Origin: Alphaproteobacteria bacterium
GTDB taxonomy: Bacteria; Pseudomonadota; Alphaproteobacteria; JAVJRE01
Assembly (NCBI GenBank): GCA_040218575.1
Contig: JAVJRE010000003.1
Coordinates: 62,001 to 126,000 of the forward strand
Direction: 5' to 3'
Length of the DNA stretch: 64,000 nt
In this document: positions 25,929 through 35,083 of the stretch, piece after piece
Layout of the letters: every line of letters begins with the position of its first letter
How positions within the stretch are numbered: the stretch's first letter is position 1
Notes under the pieces: generated by a model
Database searches by the model: none
What the model was told of the DNA's origin: nothing
The model's input: the letters and a program-made list of their open reading frames with translations, nothing else
Position numbers and translations under genes: made by a program

Positions 25929-26974
25929 CTCTGGCCTCCCCAACTCTGGTCAGGCGCGGCGTTGGCCATGGCCAGGGTGCGCTGGTATTTGACGCGTCTG
26001 TGCTCGTCGGCGCTGATCGGCGGGTACAGCGGTACCTCGCCCGGTGCCAGGCATGTAGGCAGGCAGGCGATGCGCGCGTCCCAGTCGGTATTGTGAAAGA
26101 AGACCAGTGACTGGCGGCGAGTGTCGCCGGCGGCGTCGGGCGGCGGGACGGCTACGCGATGCAGGGTGGAGACCCAGCGGTCATTGGTCCAGCGCGCCAG
26201 CAGATCGCCGATATTGACAATGAAGGCATCGGCGTTGGCGACGGCCGGCGGCGCCACGTCTATCCAGGCATCCGGTGCGTTGTCAGCGACGCCGGGCCGC
26301 CGCACCTGCAGCCCGCCCGGCACATCTTCGGCCAGCAATATGGTCAGCATGCCATAGTCGGTGTGCTCGCCGGCGCGCAACTGGCCGGGTTCCGGCGGCG
26401 CGTCGAGAGCGGGATAGTTAATGGCGCGCAGGCTGCTGAGTGGCCGGCGGAAAGCCGGGCGAAAGCTCTCCGGCGGCAGATCGAGGGCGAGGGCGAAAAG
26501 GTCCACCAGACGATGGGCCAGGGCCAGCAGGTGATCGAAATAGTCGGTCCAGGCGGCGCGCAGGTCCGGCGGCGCCGCGGGCCACAGATTGGGTGCGAAG
26601 AAATAGGCTGCCGCAGCGTGTCGTGGCGCATCGGCCGGCGTCGCGTCAAAGGGACCGATGCTCAGGCTCTCTTTGAGGTCGCCCGGCGTCACCTTGCCCA
26701 GCGACTGGGCCAGTCCTTCCACGGCTACCGGCAGATAGCCATAGGGATAGGCCGGGTCGGCTGAACGCACCGCCAGTTTCCGATCCAGCGGCAGGTCAAA
26801 GAAGGCGCGAGCCGTTTGTCGGCACCGGTCGATCACCGCCGCCGGAACGCCATGGCCGGTGAGCACAAGAAAGCCGAGGTCGCGACAAACCTCATCAATG
26901 CGCCGCGCCACATGCGCCGCGTCTGCGCCGCCGGCGCCAACCGGCGTCAGGTCAATGACCGGGATGTCCGCCAT
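25925..26974 (-). CDS. 2-oxoglutarate/Fe(II) oxygenase, isopenicillin-N-synthase type
   Basis: 349 residues from the ATG at 26974 (MADIPVIDLTPVG). The N-terminal DIOX_N segment ends in FLVLTGHGVP. Iron ligands are the HxD of HTDYGMLT and the distal His of TLHRV, and the 2-oxoglutarate anchor is the Arg in RQSLVFF. Relatives hydroxylate or desaturate small molecules, including plant-hormone-like and antibiotic precursors. The gene follows the DUF427 gene by 11 bases, so both probably share a message. Confidence 0.92.
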   Translation of the reverse strand: MADIPVIDLTPVGAGGADAAHVARRIDEVCRDLGFLVLTGHGVPAAVIDRCRQTARAFFDLPLDRKLAVRSADPAYPYGYLPVAVEGLAQSLGKVTPGDLKESLSIGPFDATPADAPRHAAAAYFFAPNLWPAAPPDLRAAWTDYFDHLLALAHRLVDLFALALDLPPESFRPAFRRPLSSLRAINYPALDAPPEPGQLRAGEHTDYGMLTILLAEDVPGGLQVRRPGVADNAPDAWIDVAPPAVANADAFIVNIGDLLARWTNDRWVSTLHRVAVPPPDAAGDTRRQSLVFFHNTDWDARIACLPTCLAPGEVPLYPPISADEHRRVKYQRTLAMANAAPDQSWGGQS

Positions 26975-26985
26975 CACAGAGAGGC

Positions 26986-27639
26986 TCAGCCGTAGGGTGT
27001 GGCGTCGCCGTCGGCGCGCAGGGTGGTGGTCTTCAGCACCCGGTCCTTGATGCGCTCCTGCCACTCCCGGCCGGCGGCGTCCTGCCACCACACTGTGGTG
27101 TTGCTCTCGGCCGCGAACTCATAAGGGCCGATGCCCTTGTTGCGGGTCGGGTGCCATTCCTTCACCAGAGACGGGAACAGTGCCTTGAACTGATTGGTGG
27201 TATCGATGCGGCCGGGGATTTCCCGCGGCCCGGACACGGTTTCGCCGTCCTCGGTCCAGCGCTCCACGCGGCCCCAATAGAACCCCATATAGCCCTTGAG
27301 CACGGCCATTTCCGGGTAGGGATTCTCATAGGTCCAGACAATATTCGGCACGCTCCGGTCGCCTACCGTCACCGACCAGTAGCTGGCCACGCCCTTGTAG
27401 GGGCAGAAAGTCTGGTGGTCGGTTTTGCTGAACAGGTCCATCCGCAGGTCGGCCTGCGGCATATAGTACATGGGCGCGTGGCCCAGCTCATACATGACCC
27501 GTGTGGCATCGCTCTCGGCGATCACGGTGTCACCGATCCACGCGGCGACGCGCGCCGGCACGGCGTCGAAATCCATGACATAGTCGGGATTCAAGGGCCA
27601 GCCGGGGGAGGTGGCGGGCTGTTCCAGTGTCTGGCTCAT
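26986..27639 (-). CDS. DUF427 domain protein
   Basis: 217 residues from the ATG at 27639, which is preceded by AGGAGG. The DUF427 hallmark is clear: YYMPQADLRMDL, then TDHQTFCPYKGVASYWSV, with a second beta-rich part toward the C-terminus. The family is small, beta-rich and of unknown reaction; in proteobacteria it often lies near oxygenases, as here. The in-frame 33-residue extension to 27738 has no ribosome-binding site. Confidence 0.88.
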   Translation of the reverse strand: MSQTLEQPATSPGWPLNPDYVMDFDAVPARVAAWIGDTVIAESDATRVMYELGHAPMYYMPQADLRMDLFSKTDHQTFCPYKGVASYWSVTVGDRSVPNIVWTYENPYPEMAVLKGYMGFYWGRVERWTEDGETVSGPREIPGRIDTTNQFKALFPSLVKEWHPTRNKGIGPYEFAAESNTTVWWQDAAGREWQERIKDRVLKTTTLRADGDATPYG

Positions 27640-27736
27640 GGCGGCCTCCTGCTGATGGGCGCTGGTCACAGACTGGCCGACCGGGCGCCGCGTGTCGAGT
27701 TTCGTCGCGGTGGCGGATTGGCATAGTGTAGGCCTC

Positions 27737-27790
27737 ATGGTTCTCTTGATGGCCTATGGTTTTCTTGACGGCCCATGGTTTTCTTGACGG
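27737..27790 (+). repeat. Three 19-base tandem repeats in a usp leader
   Basis: Copies begin at 27737, 27756 and 27775. The second is ATGGTTTTCTTGACGGCCC, the first differs at a few positions, and the third is cut after 16 bases. The block ends ten bases before the start of the universal stress protein gene. Each copy holds an ATG and a TTGACG-like hexamer. Because 19 is not a multiple of three, changes in copy number would shift the frame of any upstream reading. Confidence 0.8.
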
Positions 27791-27799
27791 AAAGTGACA

Positions 27800-28672
27800 A
27801 TGGCAAAGACTGACATGCGTATCGTTGTGGCCTGCGACCTGTCGGCCCGTTCTGATCGGGCGCTGGCCCGCGCTTTTGCCCTGGCGGCGGAGCGTCAGGC
27901 GCCGCTGCATGTCCTGCATGTTGTGGATTCCGGGCTGCCGGAAGAGCTGCGGGCGCATGCCATTGCCTGGGCCGAGCGGGCGCTGGTGGACGTTTGCCAG
28001 CCCCATCGGGAGAGCACCGGCGTGACGGCCAGGATCGAGGTGGTGTCAGGCCAGGCCAAGGCCGATATCGTTGCCCATGCCCGGGCTGCCAAAGCCACGC
28101 TGATCGTCCTTGGCATCCACGATATGGATCAGGACCGTCCGGCGCCTTTTGTGGAGACCACGGCCGGGGTCATCCTGCGTATGAGCCCCGTACCGGTGCT
28201 GCTGGTGCGTGAGGCGGTGAGCGGCGCCTATGGCCAGGTGGCGATCGGCGTGGATTTCTCCGTCTTCGCCCGCGCTGCCCTTAACCAGGCCTTCGCGGTG
28301 GCGCCGGCGGCGCGGTTTCATCTGATCCACGCTTATATGGTGCCGTTCAAGGGTTTTCTCGGCAGCCCGGCTTACAGCGCCGAAGTGATGGAAGACGAGC
28401 GGCTGCAGTTTGAACTGTTCCTGGCTGGGGAAATGGACTTGCTGGACGAACGGGCCCGCGCACTGGGCATGGGCAGCAGCGGTGTAGAGCGGGTCATGGC
28501 CGAGGGGGAGCCGGCGGAGGTGCTGGTCGGGGAATGCAGGCGCCTGAAGGCCGATCTGGTGGTGATCGGTACACACGGTCGCACCGGCGTGTCGCGGGCG
28601 CTCCTTGGCAGTGTCGCGGCGGCCCTGCTGGAGGCGCCGCCGTGTGATGTTCTGGTGGCCAAGCCCTATTGA
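27800..28672 (+). CDS. Universal stress protein, two UspA domains (second copy)
   Basis: 290 residues from the ATG at 27800; GGAAAG lies five bases upstream, favouring it over the GTG at 27794. Two UspA folds are present. The second has the nucleotide-binding pattern GTHGRTGVSRALLGS, and the first ends in a shortened loop (GIHDMDQDRP). It is more USP-typical than the copy at 5 kb. The leader contains three tandem repeats, and the gene converges with the downstream GST, 18 bases away. Confidence 0.92.
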   Translation: MAKTDMRIVVACDLSARSDRALARAFALAAERQAPLHVLHVVDSGLPEELRAHAIAWAERALVDVCQPHRESTGVTARIEVVSGQAKADIVAHARAAKATLIVLGIHDMDQDRPAPFVETTAGVILRMSPVPVLLVREAVSGAYGQVAIGVDFSVFARAALNQAFAVAPAARFHLIHAYMVPFKGFLGSPAYSAEVMEDERLQFELFLAGEMDLLDERARALGMGSSGVERVMAEGEPAEVLVGECRRLKADLVVIGTHGRTGVSRALLGSVAAALLEAPPCDVLVAKPY

Positions 28673-28690
28673 GCCTGGCCGGTCGCCGGC

Positions 28691-29329
28691 TCAGGTCCGG
28701 CGCTGGGCGGCCAGCGTCATGCCGCGCCGCACGGCGGGGCGGCGGCCGACCGCCGTCATCCATCGCCTGAGATGGCGGTGGCCGGCCAGCGGCTGACCGG
28801 CGAAAGCGCGGAAATCACGGCGCGCCATGACGGTCATGGGATAGGCGATGATGTCGGCCGCTGAATACTCATCGCCGGCCATAAACCGGTGGCTGGCCAG
28901 ATGGTCGTCCAGCTCGGCGAAGCCGCGGGCGAGACGCCGCTCCCAGAACTCAGCCGCCTCCGCCTGCGGTGCGGGTGTCATTTCATTCATCCAGTAGTGG
29001 GCGGTGAAGGCGGGGTAAAGATCGCTGGCGATGATCATCACCCATTCGAGAAAGCGGGCATGCTCTTCCGGGTCGCCGGGCACGAAGCGGCCGGTCTTCT
29101 TCGCCAGATAGAGCACGATGGCGATGGACTGGCGCAGCACCACCGGCCGGTCGAAGGGGCCGTCATGATCGACCAGCGCCGGCAGACGGCCCGGCGGTTT
29201 GTCACGCAACAGCGCCCGGCTGGGCCGGTCGGGATCCTGCAGCCGGGCGCGGAACGCGAGAGCCGATTCCTCCAGCATGATGGTGCAGCGCTGGGCCAGC
29301 GAACTGCGTGAGGCGAAGAGAGTGAGCAT
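28691..29329 (-). CDS. Glutathione S-transferase family protein, tandem copy B
   Basis: 212 residues. The start MLTLFASRSSLAQRCTIMLEE and the QSIAIVLYLA motif show the GST thioredoxin-like domain, with a Ser in the catalytic N-terminal region; the helical C-domain includes YSAADIIAYP. It is clearly related to the upstream neighbour at 29393-30004, so the two arose by tandem duplication and then diverged. The order after the hydantoinase gene on the same strand suggests a shared transcript. Confidence 0.9.
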   Translation of the reverse strand: MLTLFASRSSLAQRCTIMLEESALAFRARLQDPDRPSRALLRDKPPGRLPALVDHDGPFDRPVVLRQSIAIVLYLAKKTGRFVPGDPEEHARFLEWVMIIASDLYPAFTAHYWMNEMTPAPQAEAAEFWERRLARGFAELDDHLASHRFMAGDEYSAADIIAYPMTVMARRDFRAFAGQPLAGHRHLRRWMTAVGRRPAVRRGMTLAAQRRT

Positions 29330-29392
29330 GATCGGGTCAGCGCGTGTGGTGCGATGGGCGCGTCTGGCTGGGCGCGTCCGGCTGGATAGGGC

Positions 29393-30004
29393 TTAGCTGG
29401 ACTGGGCCATGCCGGTCCGCACCGCCGGCCGCTTGCCCACCAGTTTGTGCCAGCGGCGGATGGCCTTGAAGCCGCGCATGGATTTGAAGTCGGCCAGCGC
29501 CAGGTCAATGGTGGGATAGGCGCACATGTCGGCGGCGGTATAGGCGTCGCCCGCCAGATAGGTGTTGGTGGCGAGATGCTCTTCCAGCTCGCGCACATAC
29601 CCCAGCATACGGGTTTCCCAGTAGTCGCCGGCGATGGTCTGCGGCTCCGGCTTCATACCGCGCATGTAGTAGGACGAGGTGAAGGCCGGATAGAGATCGG
29701 TGGCGAAGATCATCAGCCACTGCCAGCACCTCGCCCGCTGGCGCGGCGTGGTTGGCAGGCCGATGCCGGATTTCTCCGCTACATAGAAAATGATGGCCAT
29801 GGACTGGGTCAGTATCACGGGCTTGCCGTCGGCGCCGTTGTGATCCACCAGGGTCGGCATGCGCCCCTGCGGATTGGCCTTGAGGAAGGCCTTGGCTTTC
29901 TTCTGGCGGGTCTGCATCCGCGCCGTGTAGGGCAGACCCGACTCGGCCAGCATGATGGTGCAGCGCTTGGCAGGCGACGAGCGTGAGGTGAAGAGTTCGA
30001 GCAT
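29393..30004 (-). CDS. Glutathione S-transferase family protein, tandem copy A
   Basis: 203 residues, beginning MLELFTSRSSPAKRCTIML. It has the cis-Pro motif GRMPTLVD, QSMAIIFYVAEK and the C-domain box YTAADMCAYP. The stretch RQKKAKAFLKANPQGRMP is typical of the Nu/YfcG-like disulfide-reductase branch. It lies between the hydantoinase gene (101 bases upstream) and its duplicate (63 bases downstream). The true substrate is unknown. Confidence 0.9.
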   Translation of the reverse strand: MLELFTSRSSPAKRCTIMLAESGLPYTARMQTRQKKAKAFLKANPQGRMPTLVDHNGADGKPVILTQSMAIIFYVAEKSGIGLPTTPRQRARCWQWLMIFATDLYPAFTSSYYMRGMKPEPQTIAGDYWETRMLGYVRELEEHLATNTYLAGDAYTAADMCAYPTIDLALADFKSMRGFKAIRRWHKLVGKRPAVRTGMAQSS

Positions 30005-30105
30005 AGGGGTCTCCGGGTGCGGGGTGCGCGGTCTGGCGTCAGTCTAGGCGCGGCCGGGGCGGGCGAACAGGCGCGATCGGGTGGGGCGGTCCGGCGGCGC
30101 GATGG

Positions 30106-33100
30106 CTACGGGTCTGTGGCTTGCCGGGTTTCGTGATGGCCCAACCCGCCGCCGCCGGGCAGGTCAAGGACGACGCTGTCGCCGGCCGGAACGATCTGCT
30201 TGCCCTTGCCGCGGAGTGTGCCGCCGGAGCCAAGGCGCACCGCGCCGGCCACCCCGTCGCTGCCCCCGTCGCGGCCTCGCGCCGGATGGCCGATGCGGTC
30301 GAACAGGGCAAAGACGGCAAAGGGCGCGCCGTCGCGGTGGGTGATCTCTACAGTCTGGCCGTCGCCACCGGGCCAGCGGCCGGCGCCGCCGGAGCCGGGC
30401 CGCAATTCCTTGCGCAGAAACAACAAGGGCGAGACCTGCTCGGTCACCTCCACCGGCGTGTTGCGAACGCCGGACGGGAAGGCGGTCGCCGACAGGCCCG
30501 GTCGGCCAGGCCGGCCGCCGGCGCCGCCGGATAGGAACACCGTCACGGTGAAGGGCGGGCCGCCACCATCGGCATGGCCGCCGGTCATGCCGTGGCCGCC
30601 GGACAGGCTGGGAATCCACAGCGCCGACGACCCTTCGGCCGGCACCGTGCCGGGCGCCGCCCGGGCCAGGCCGCCCAGCACCACATCCGGCAGCAACTGG
30701 CCGATGACGTGGCGCGCGGTCACCGCCGCCGGCCGCGGCGCGTTGAGGATGGAGCCAACCGGCGCCGTCACCCGCACCGGCGCAAGCGAGCCGGCATTGT
30801 TCGGCACCGCCGCGCCGACGATGCAGCGCACACCGAAGCTGGCATAGGCCTGGGCGTAGGTCAGCGGCACATTGATGCCAAAGGGCGAGACCGGCGACGA
30901 GCCGGTGAAGTCCACGGCGATATGCGGGTCGTCGCCTGTGTCAACGGTCATGCATGCCTGCAGGCGAACCGGCGCGTCATAGCCATCGCTGACCAGCGCA
31001 TTGTCATAGACGCCTGGCCGCAGGCGGCGGATCTCCGCCCGCATGGCATCGCGTGAGGTGGTGATGATGTGATCGGCGATGGCCGTGAGATCGGCCATGG
31101 CGAACTCGTCCATCATCGCCGCCAGACGGGTGCCGGCGACGGTGTTGCTGGCGGCCAGGGAGTAGAGATCGCCGGTCACCTGCAGCGGCTCGCGCACATT
31201 GGCGCGCACGATGGCCAGCAGGGACTGGTTCGGCTGGCCCCGCCGGAACAGGGCCATGATGGGTATGGCCAGTCCTTCCTCGTAAACCTGGCCGCTGTCG
31301 GGGCTGAAGCCGGGACCGCCGATATCCACCACATGCACTGTGGAGGCGAACAGGCCAACGGCCCGGCCCAGATGGAAGACCGGCGTGACGGCGGTGAAGT
31401 CGAACAGGTGGCCGGTGCCGAGCCACGGGTCGTTGGTGATGTAGGTATCGCCGTCGGCCATCTGGTCGAGCGGCACGGCGTCGAGAAAATAGCCGACCGA
31501 CGCGGCCATGGCGTTGACATGGCCGGGTGTGCCGGTGACCGCCTGGGCCAGCATGCGGCCGGCGCGGTCGAACAGGCCGGCTGACAGATCGCCGGCTTCG
31601 CGGACGGTGGTGGAGAAGGCGGTGCGGATGATGGCCTGCGCCTGCTCCTCGACAATGGCGATCATGCGATCCCAGATGAGCTGGCGCCGCAGCCCCTCCG
31701 CCACACCCGGCACGGCGGCGGCTTGCTGCAGGCGGTCGAGAATCACATGGCCCTGAAGGGTGGTGCGGGCGGTGAAGCCGGCCGGCACCAGAATTGTGGT
31801 TTGCGTTTCGGCCAGCACGGCGGGGCCGTCAATCCGGCTGCCGGGCGCCAGGCCGGCGCGGTCATAGAGCGGCGCGTCGGCCCATTTCGCCGCGCCGGGC
31901 AGACGGATGGGCCGCCGGCCGCCAGTCGGCGGCGCGGCGGCTGACGTGGTGTGCCCGTCATATGGTGGCGGGCGGGTCTGTGTGTCATCGGCCGTCGTCG
32001 CGGCGACCAGACACGACCAGGTCAGCACCTCCACCGCCAGGCCCGGCACGGTGCGGCCGTATTGACGTTCATAGGCCGTCTCGAAGGCCCGACGGATCGC
32101 ATCGCCGGTGGCCGCCGTGATGGCCGCCGCCGGCACCGGCACCTTCACTTCATGGCCCTGGCCCACGTAGCGCGCATAGGCGTGGCGCTGTTCGACGGAG
32201 GCCGCGCCGCCGGCGGCCAGCCGCACCACGCCTTCGGCTTCCTGTCGCATGGCGTCGAACAGAGCTGCGGCGGCGGCGTCATCGAACCGGTCGAGGCGCA
32301 TGTAGTGGCTGTGCACCACTTCATAGGCGACCGGCGCACAGAGAAAGCCGACGGCCGAACCGACCCCGGCATTAGCCGGAATGATGATGCGGCCGATCCC
32401 CAGCTTGTCGGCCAGCCGTGCAGCGTGCAGCGGCGCCGCCCCGCCGAAGGCGATCATGGTGCGACCGGCGATGTCGCTGCCCTGTTCGGCCGCATGGACG
32501 CGCGCGGCGGCGGCCATGGTCTCGTCAACGATTTCCAGAATGCCGGCCGCCGCTTCTTCTGGCTCCAGGCCAAGAGGCGTGGCGATGACGGAGTCGATCG
32601 CCTGTGTCGCAGCGGGGCAATCAAGGGTCAGGCGGCCGCCGGCGAAGGCCGCCGGATCAAGCCGGCCAAGGGCCAGGCTGGCGTCGGTGACCGTTGGCCG
32701 TGTGCCGCCCCGGCCATAGCAGGCGGGGCCCGGGTCGGCACCGGCGCTTTCCGGCCCCACCTGAATCCGCCGCAGGCTGTCGAGGGCGGCGATGGAGCCG
32801 CCGCCGGCGCCGATTTCCACCATCTCGATGACGGGAATCCTGACCGGCATGCCGCTGCCCTTCATGAAGCGATGGGCGCGGTCCACCTCCAGCAGACGGC
32901 TCACCTGCGGCGCGCCATCGTCCAGCAGGCACAGCTTGGCGGTGGTGCCGCCCATGTCGAAGGACAGTACGCGGTCCTCGCCCAGCCGGCGGGCGATATG
33001 GCCGGCGAGGATGGCGCCGCCGGCCGGACCGGACTCGATCAGACGGACGGGGAAGCGGGAGGCGGTGGCGATGGTGACCAGGTGGCCGCCGGAGGTCATC

Positions 33101-33810
33101 AGCAGGCACGGACAGGTAAAGCCGGCGTCCGCCAGGCGGCGCTCCACGTCCGCCAGGTAGCTGGCCATGAGCGGACGGATATAGGCATTGGCGACGGTGG
33201 TGGACTGCCGGTCATACTCGCGCATTTCCGGCGACACGTCGCTGGACAGGCTGATGGCAAGGTCCGGCAGGGCGTCGCCGAGCAGGGCGGCGACCCGCTG
33301 TTCGTGCGCCGGGTTGGCATAGGCGTGCAGCAGGCCGATGGCGAGACTTTCCACGCCCGCATCACGCAAAGGCGGCGCCAGCGCCATGACAGAGTCCTCG
33401 TCCAGCGCGGTTACAACCCGGCCGCGCGCGTCCATCCGCTCGCTCACCGGCAGGCGCAGCGCCCGGGCCACCAGGGGCGGCCGGCGTTCGGCCATGATGT
33501 CGTACTGGGCAAAGCGATTCTCGTAGGCGATTTCCAGGGAGTCGCGATGGCCTGCGGTGGTCACCAGGGCGGTGGCCGCGCCTTTGCGCTCGATCAGCGC
33601 ATTGGTCGCCAGCGTGGTGCCGTGCAGCACCAGATCCACCGCGGCGGCGGTGACGCCGGCTTCGTCCAGCACATGGCGGACGGCGGTCATGAAGCCTTCG
33701 GCCGGCCGCTCCGGGGTGGTCAGAACCTTGATGGCGGTCTGCCGGGCGTCGTGCTCAAGGACCGCATCGGTGAAGGTGCCGCCGATATCCACGGCGAGGC
33801 GTGTGGTCAT
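30106..33810 (-). CDS. Fused HyuA-HyuB hydantoinase / 5-oxoprolinase family protein
   Basis: 1234 residues. The N-terminal HyuA part (1 to about 690) begins with the ATP-binding motif DIGGTFTDAV and contains DMGGTTAK. The HyuB part (about 715-1234) starts LIWDRMIAIVEEQAQAIIRTAFS and has the TNDPWLGTGH motif. The single-chain layout resembles eukaryotic 5-oxoprolinase (about 1290 residues), whereas many bacteria encode two chains. The family opens cyclic amides with ATP: hydantoins, N-methylhydantoin, 5-oxoproline, or carboxylates acetone. The two GST genes follow on the same strand. It could finish hydantoin breakdown for the 15-21 kb operon, but only shared chemistry links them. Confidence 0.92.
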   Translation of the reverse strand: MTTRLAVDIGGTFTDAVLEHDARQTAIKVLTTPERPAEGFMTAVRHVLDEAGVTAAAVDLVLHGTTLATNALIERKGAATALVTTAGHRDSLEIAYENRFAQYDIMAERRPPLVARALRLPVSERMDARGRVVTALDEDSVMALAPPLRDAGVESLAIGLLHAYANPAHEQRVAALLGDALPDLAISLSSDVSPEMREYDRQSTTVANAYIRPLMASYLADVERRLADAGFTCPCLLMTSGGHLVTIATASRFPVRLIESGPAGGAILAGHIARRLGEDRVLSFDMGGTTAKLCLLDDGAPQVSRLLEVDRAHRFMKGSGMPVRIPVIEMVEIGAGGGSIAALDSLRRIQVGPESAGADPGPACYGRGGTRPTVTDASLALGRLDPAAFAGGRLTLDCPAATQAIDSVIATPLGLEPEEAAAGILEIVDETMAAAARVHAAEQGSDIAGRTMIAFGGAAPLHAARLADKLGIGRIIIPANAGVGSAVGFLCAPVAYEVVHSHYMRLDRFDDAAAAALFDAMRQEAEGVVRLAAGGAASVEQRHAYARYVGQGHEVKVPVPAAAITAATGDAIRRAFETAYERQYGRTVPGLAVEVLTWSCLVAATTADDTQTRPPPYDGHTTSAAAPPTGGRRPIRLPGAAKWADAPLYDRAGLAPGSRIDGPAVLAETQTTILVPAGFTARTTLQGHVILDRLQQAAAVPGVAEGLRRQLIWDRMIAIVEEQAQAIIRTAFSTTVREAGDLSAGLFDRAGRMLAQAVTGTPGHVNAMAASVGYFLDAVPLDQMADGDTYITNDPWLGTGHLFDFTAVTPVFHLGRAVGLFASTVHVVDIGGPGFSPDSGQVYEEGLAIPIMALFRRGQPNQSLLAIVRANVREPLQVTGDLYSLAASNTVAGTRLAAMMDEFAMADLTAIADHIITTSRDAMRAEIRRLRPGVYDNALVSDGYDAPVRLQACMTVDTGDDPHIAVDFTGSSPVSPFGINVPLTYAQAYASFGVRCIVGAAVPNNAGSLAPVRVTAPVGSILNAPRPAAVTARHVIGQLLPDVVLGGLARAAPGTVPAEGSSALWIPSLSGGHGMTGGHADGGGPPFTVTVFLSGGAGGRPGRPGLSATAFPSGVRNTPVEVTEQVSPLLFLRKELRPGSGGAGRWPGGDGQTVEITHRDGAPFAVFALFDRIGHPARGRDGGSDGVAGAVRLGSGGTLRGKGKQIVPAGDSVVLDLPGGGGLGHHETRQATDP

Positions 33811-33970
33811 GGGGCCAACCCTGCCACGCGGCCGGGCAAAGGAAAACCGGGCCGCCTCCGCCCCGCCACCTGTTTAGCTTCACGGCGGTGTGCGCGCCTG
33901 GCTTCGCTGCCCGGTGGCAAAACCCGCCCAACGCGCGTTAGGATTGGCGGGCAAACTCCGGGAGAATGCC

Positions 33971-35032
33971 ATGTCCAGCATCGCCGCCACCACCGCCACG
34001 CCGACCCGCGAACGGTCGGTCACCTCCTATCCGGCCCGCCGCCGCTTTCGTCAGGGACCGATTGATCCGTCGGCCGCCGCCATTGTCGGCGTGGAAGATG
34101 CGGTGGACATCCACTGTCACGCCCATGACGGCTCGCAGGACCCGCTGGGTCTGATGAAGCTGGCTTCGCGCAGCGGCATGAAGGCGATCCTGTTCAAGTC
34201 AGTGGTCGGTGGCCGCGAGGACCCGGCCGGCAGTGTGCGTCGTCTGCAGGCGCAGTTGAATGGCTGGGCCGCCGCCGAGGGTGTGCGACCGGTGCAGTGT
34301 TGGGCCGGCTTTTCCGTGGCGCGTGGCTATAAGACGGAAGTAGACCCCGCCTTCGTTCGCCAACGTCTGGAGTCCGGTTGTGTCGCGGTCTGGCTGCCCA
34401 ATATCACCACCGCCAACACTTTGTCGGTTATCGGTGGCAAGCCCGCCATGTGGGGCGAGTCCGATGATCCCGATTTTCACGGTGACCCGTTGCCGTGGGA
34501 CAAGGCCCTGCAGATCGGCCAATACGCTCTGGATGATCGTGGCAAGCTGAAACCGCAGATGGATGAGATCATCCGCATGGCGGTGGACCACGACGCGGCG
34601 CTGTTCCTGGGCCATCCGTCGAAGCCGGAACTGTGGGCCATGGCCGAGCTGTGCCAGAAGCTGGGCTTCACCAAGGCGGTGGTGGACCACCCGTTCAGCC
34701 CGTTTGTTGACCTGACGGTGGAGGAATGCCGGCAGGCGGCGGAGGCCGGGCTGTGGCTCAACTTCACCTATGACGAACTGTCGCCCCTGCTGGGGGTCGA
34801 TCCGGCGGTCATGTATCAGGCCATTCGCACGGCCGGGCCGGCCCATTGCTGCCTGTCCAGCGACGCCGGCGAGCCGCTGTTCCCCAATTCGGTGGAGGCG
34901 CTGCGGTTGCTGCGCGGCCACATGGCGGCTTTCGGTCTGACCGCGGAAGAGCTGTATCAGGTGTCCACCACCAACCCCATGGCCCTGATGCCGACCGGCG
35001 AAGCCCCGGCCATGGCGTCGGCAGCCGAATAG
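33971..35032 (+). CDS. DUF6282-type metal-dependent amidohydrolase-like protein
   Basis: 353 residues from the ATG at 33971, with GGGAG nearby. The TIM-barrel metal motif VDIHCHAHDGS lies near residue 45, and further His/Asp residues appear in FLGHPSKPE, VVDHPFSPF and SSDAGEP. This pattern matches the DUF6282 relatives of the amidohydrolase superfamily, whose reactions are mostly unassigned. It is divergent from the hydantoinase gene and opens a rightward run with GhrA-like and amidohydrolase genes, which suggests related catabolism. Confidence 0.8.
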   Translation: MSSIAATTATPTRERSVTSYPARRRFRQGPIDPSAAAIVGVEDAVDIHCHAHDGSQDPLGLMKLASRSGMKAILFKSVVGGREDPAGSVRRLQAQLNGWAAAEGVRPVQCWAGFSVARGYKTEVDPAFVRQRLESGCVAVWLPNITTANTLSVIGGKPAMWGESDDPDFHGDPLPWDKALQIGQYALDDRGKLKPQMDEIIRMAVDHDAALFLGHPSKPELWAMAELCQKLGFTKAVVDHPFSPFVDLTVEECRQAAEAGLWLNFTYDELSPLLGVDPAVMYQAIRTAGPAHCCLSSDAGEPLFPNSVEALRLLRGHMAAFGLTAEELYQVSTTNPMALMPTGEAPAMASAAE

Positions 35033-35083
35033 GCGATCGCGCCCGGCGTCCAGCCCGTCGGCCCGCTCCGTCGCCGTCCCGGC

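Noticed and set aside
31951-34065. 704-codon open frame antisense to the HyuA-HyuB gene
   Set aside because: The opposite strand encodes an unmistakable full-length family protein; the antisense translation is low complexity (Gly, Arg, His, Gln) and is a GC-rich shadow.
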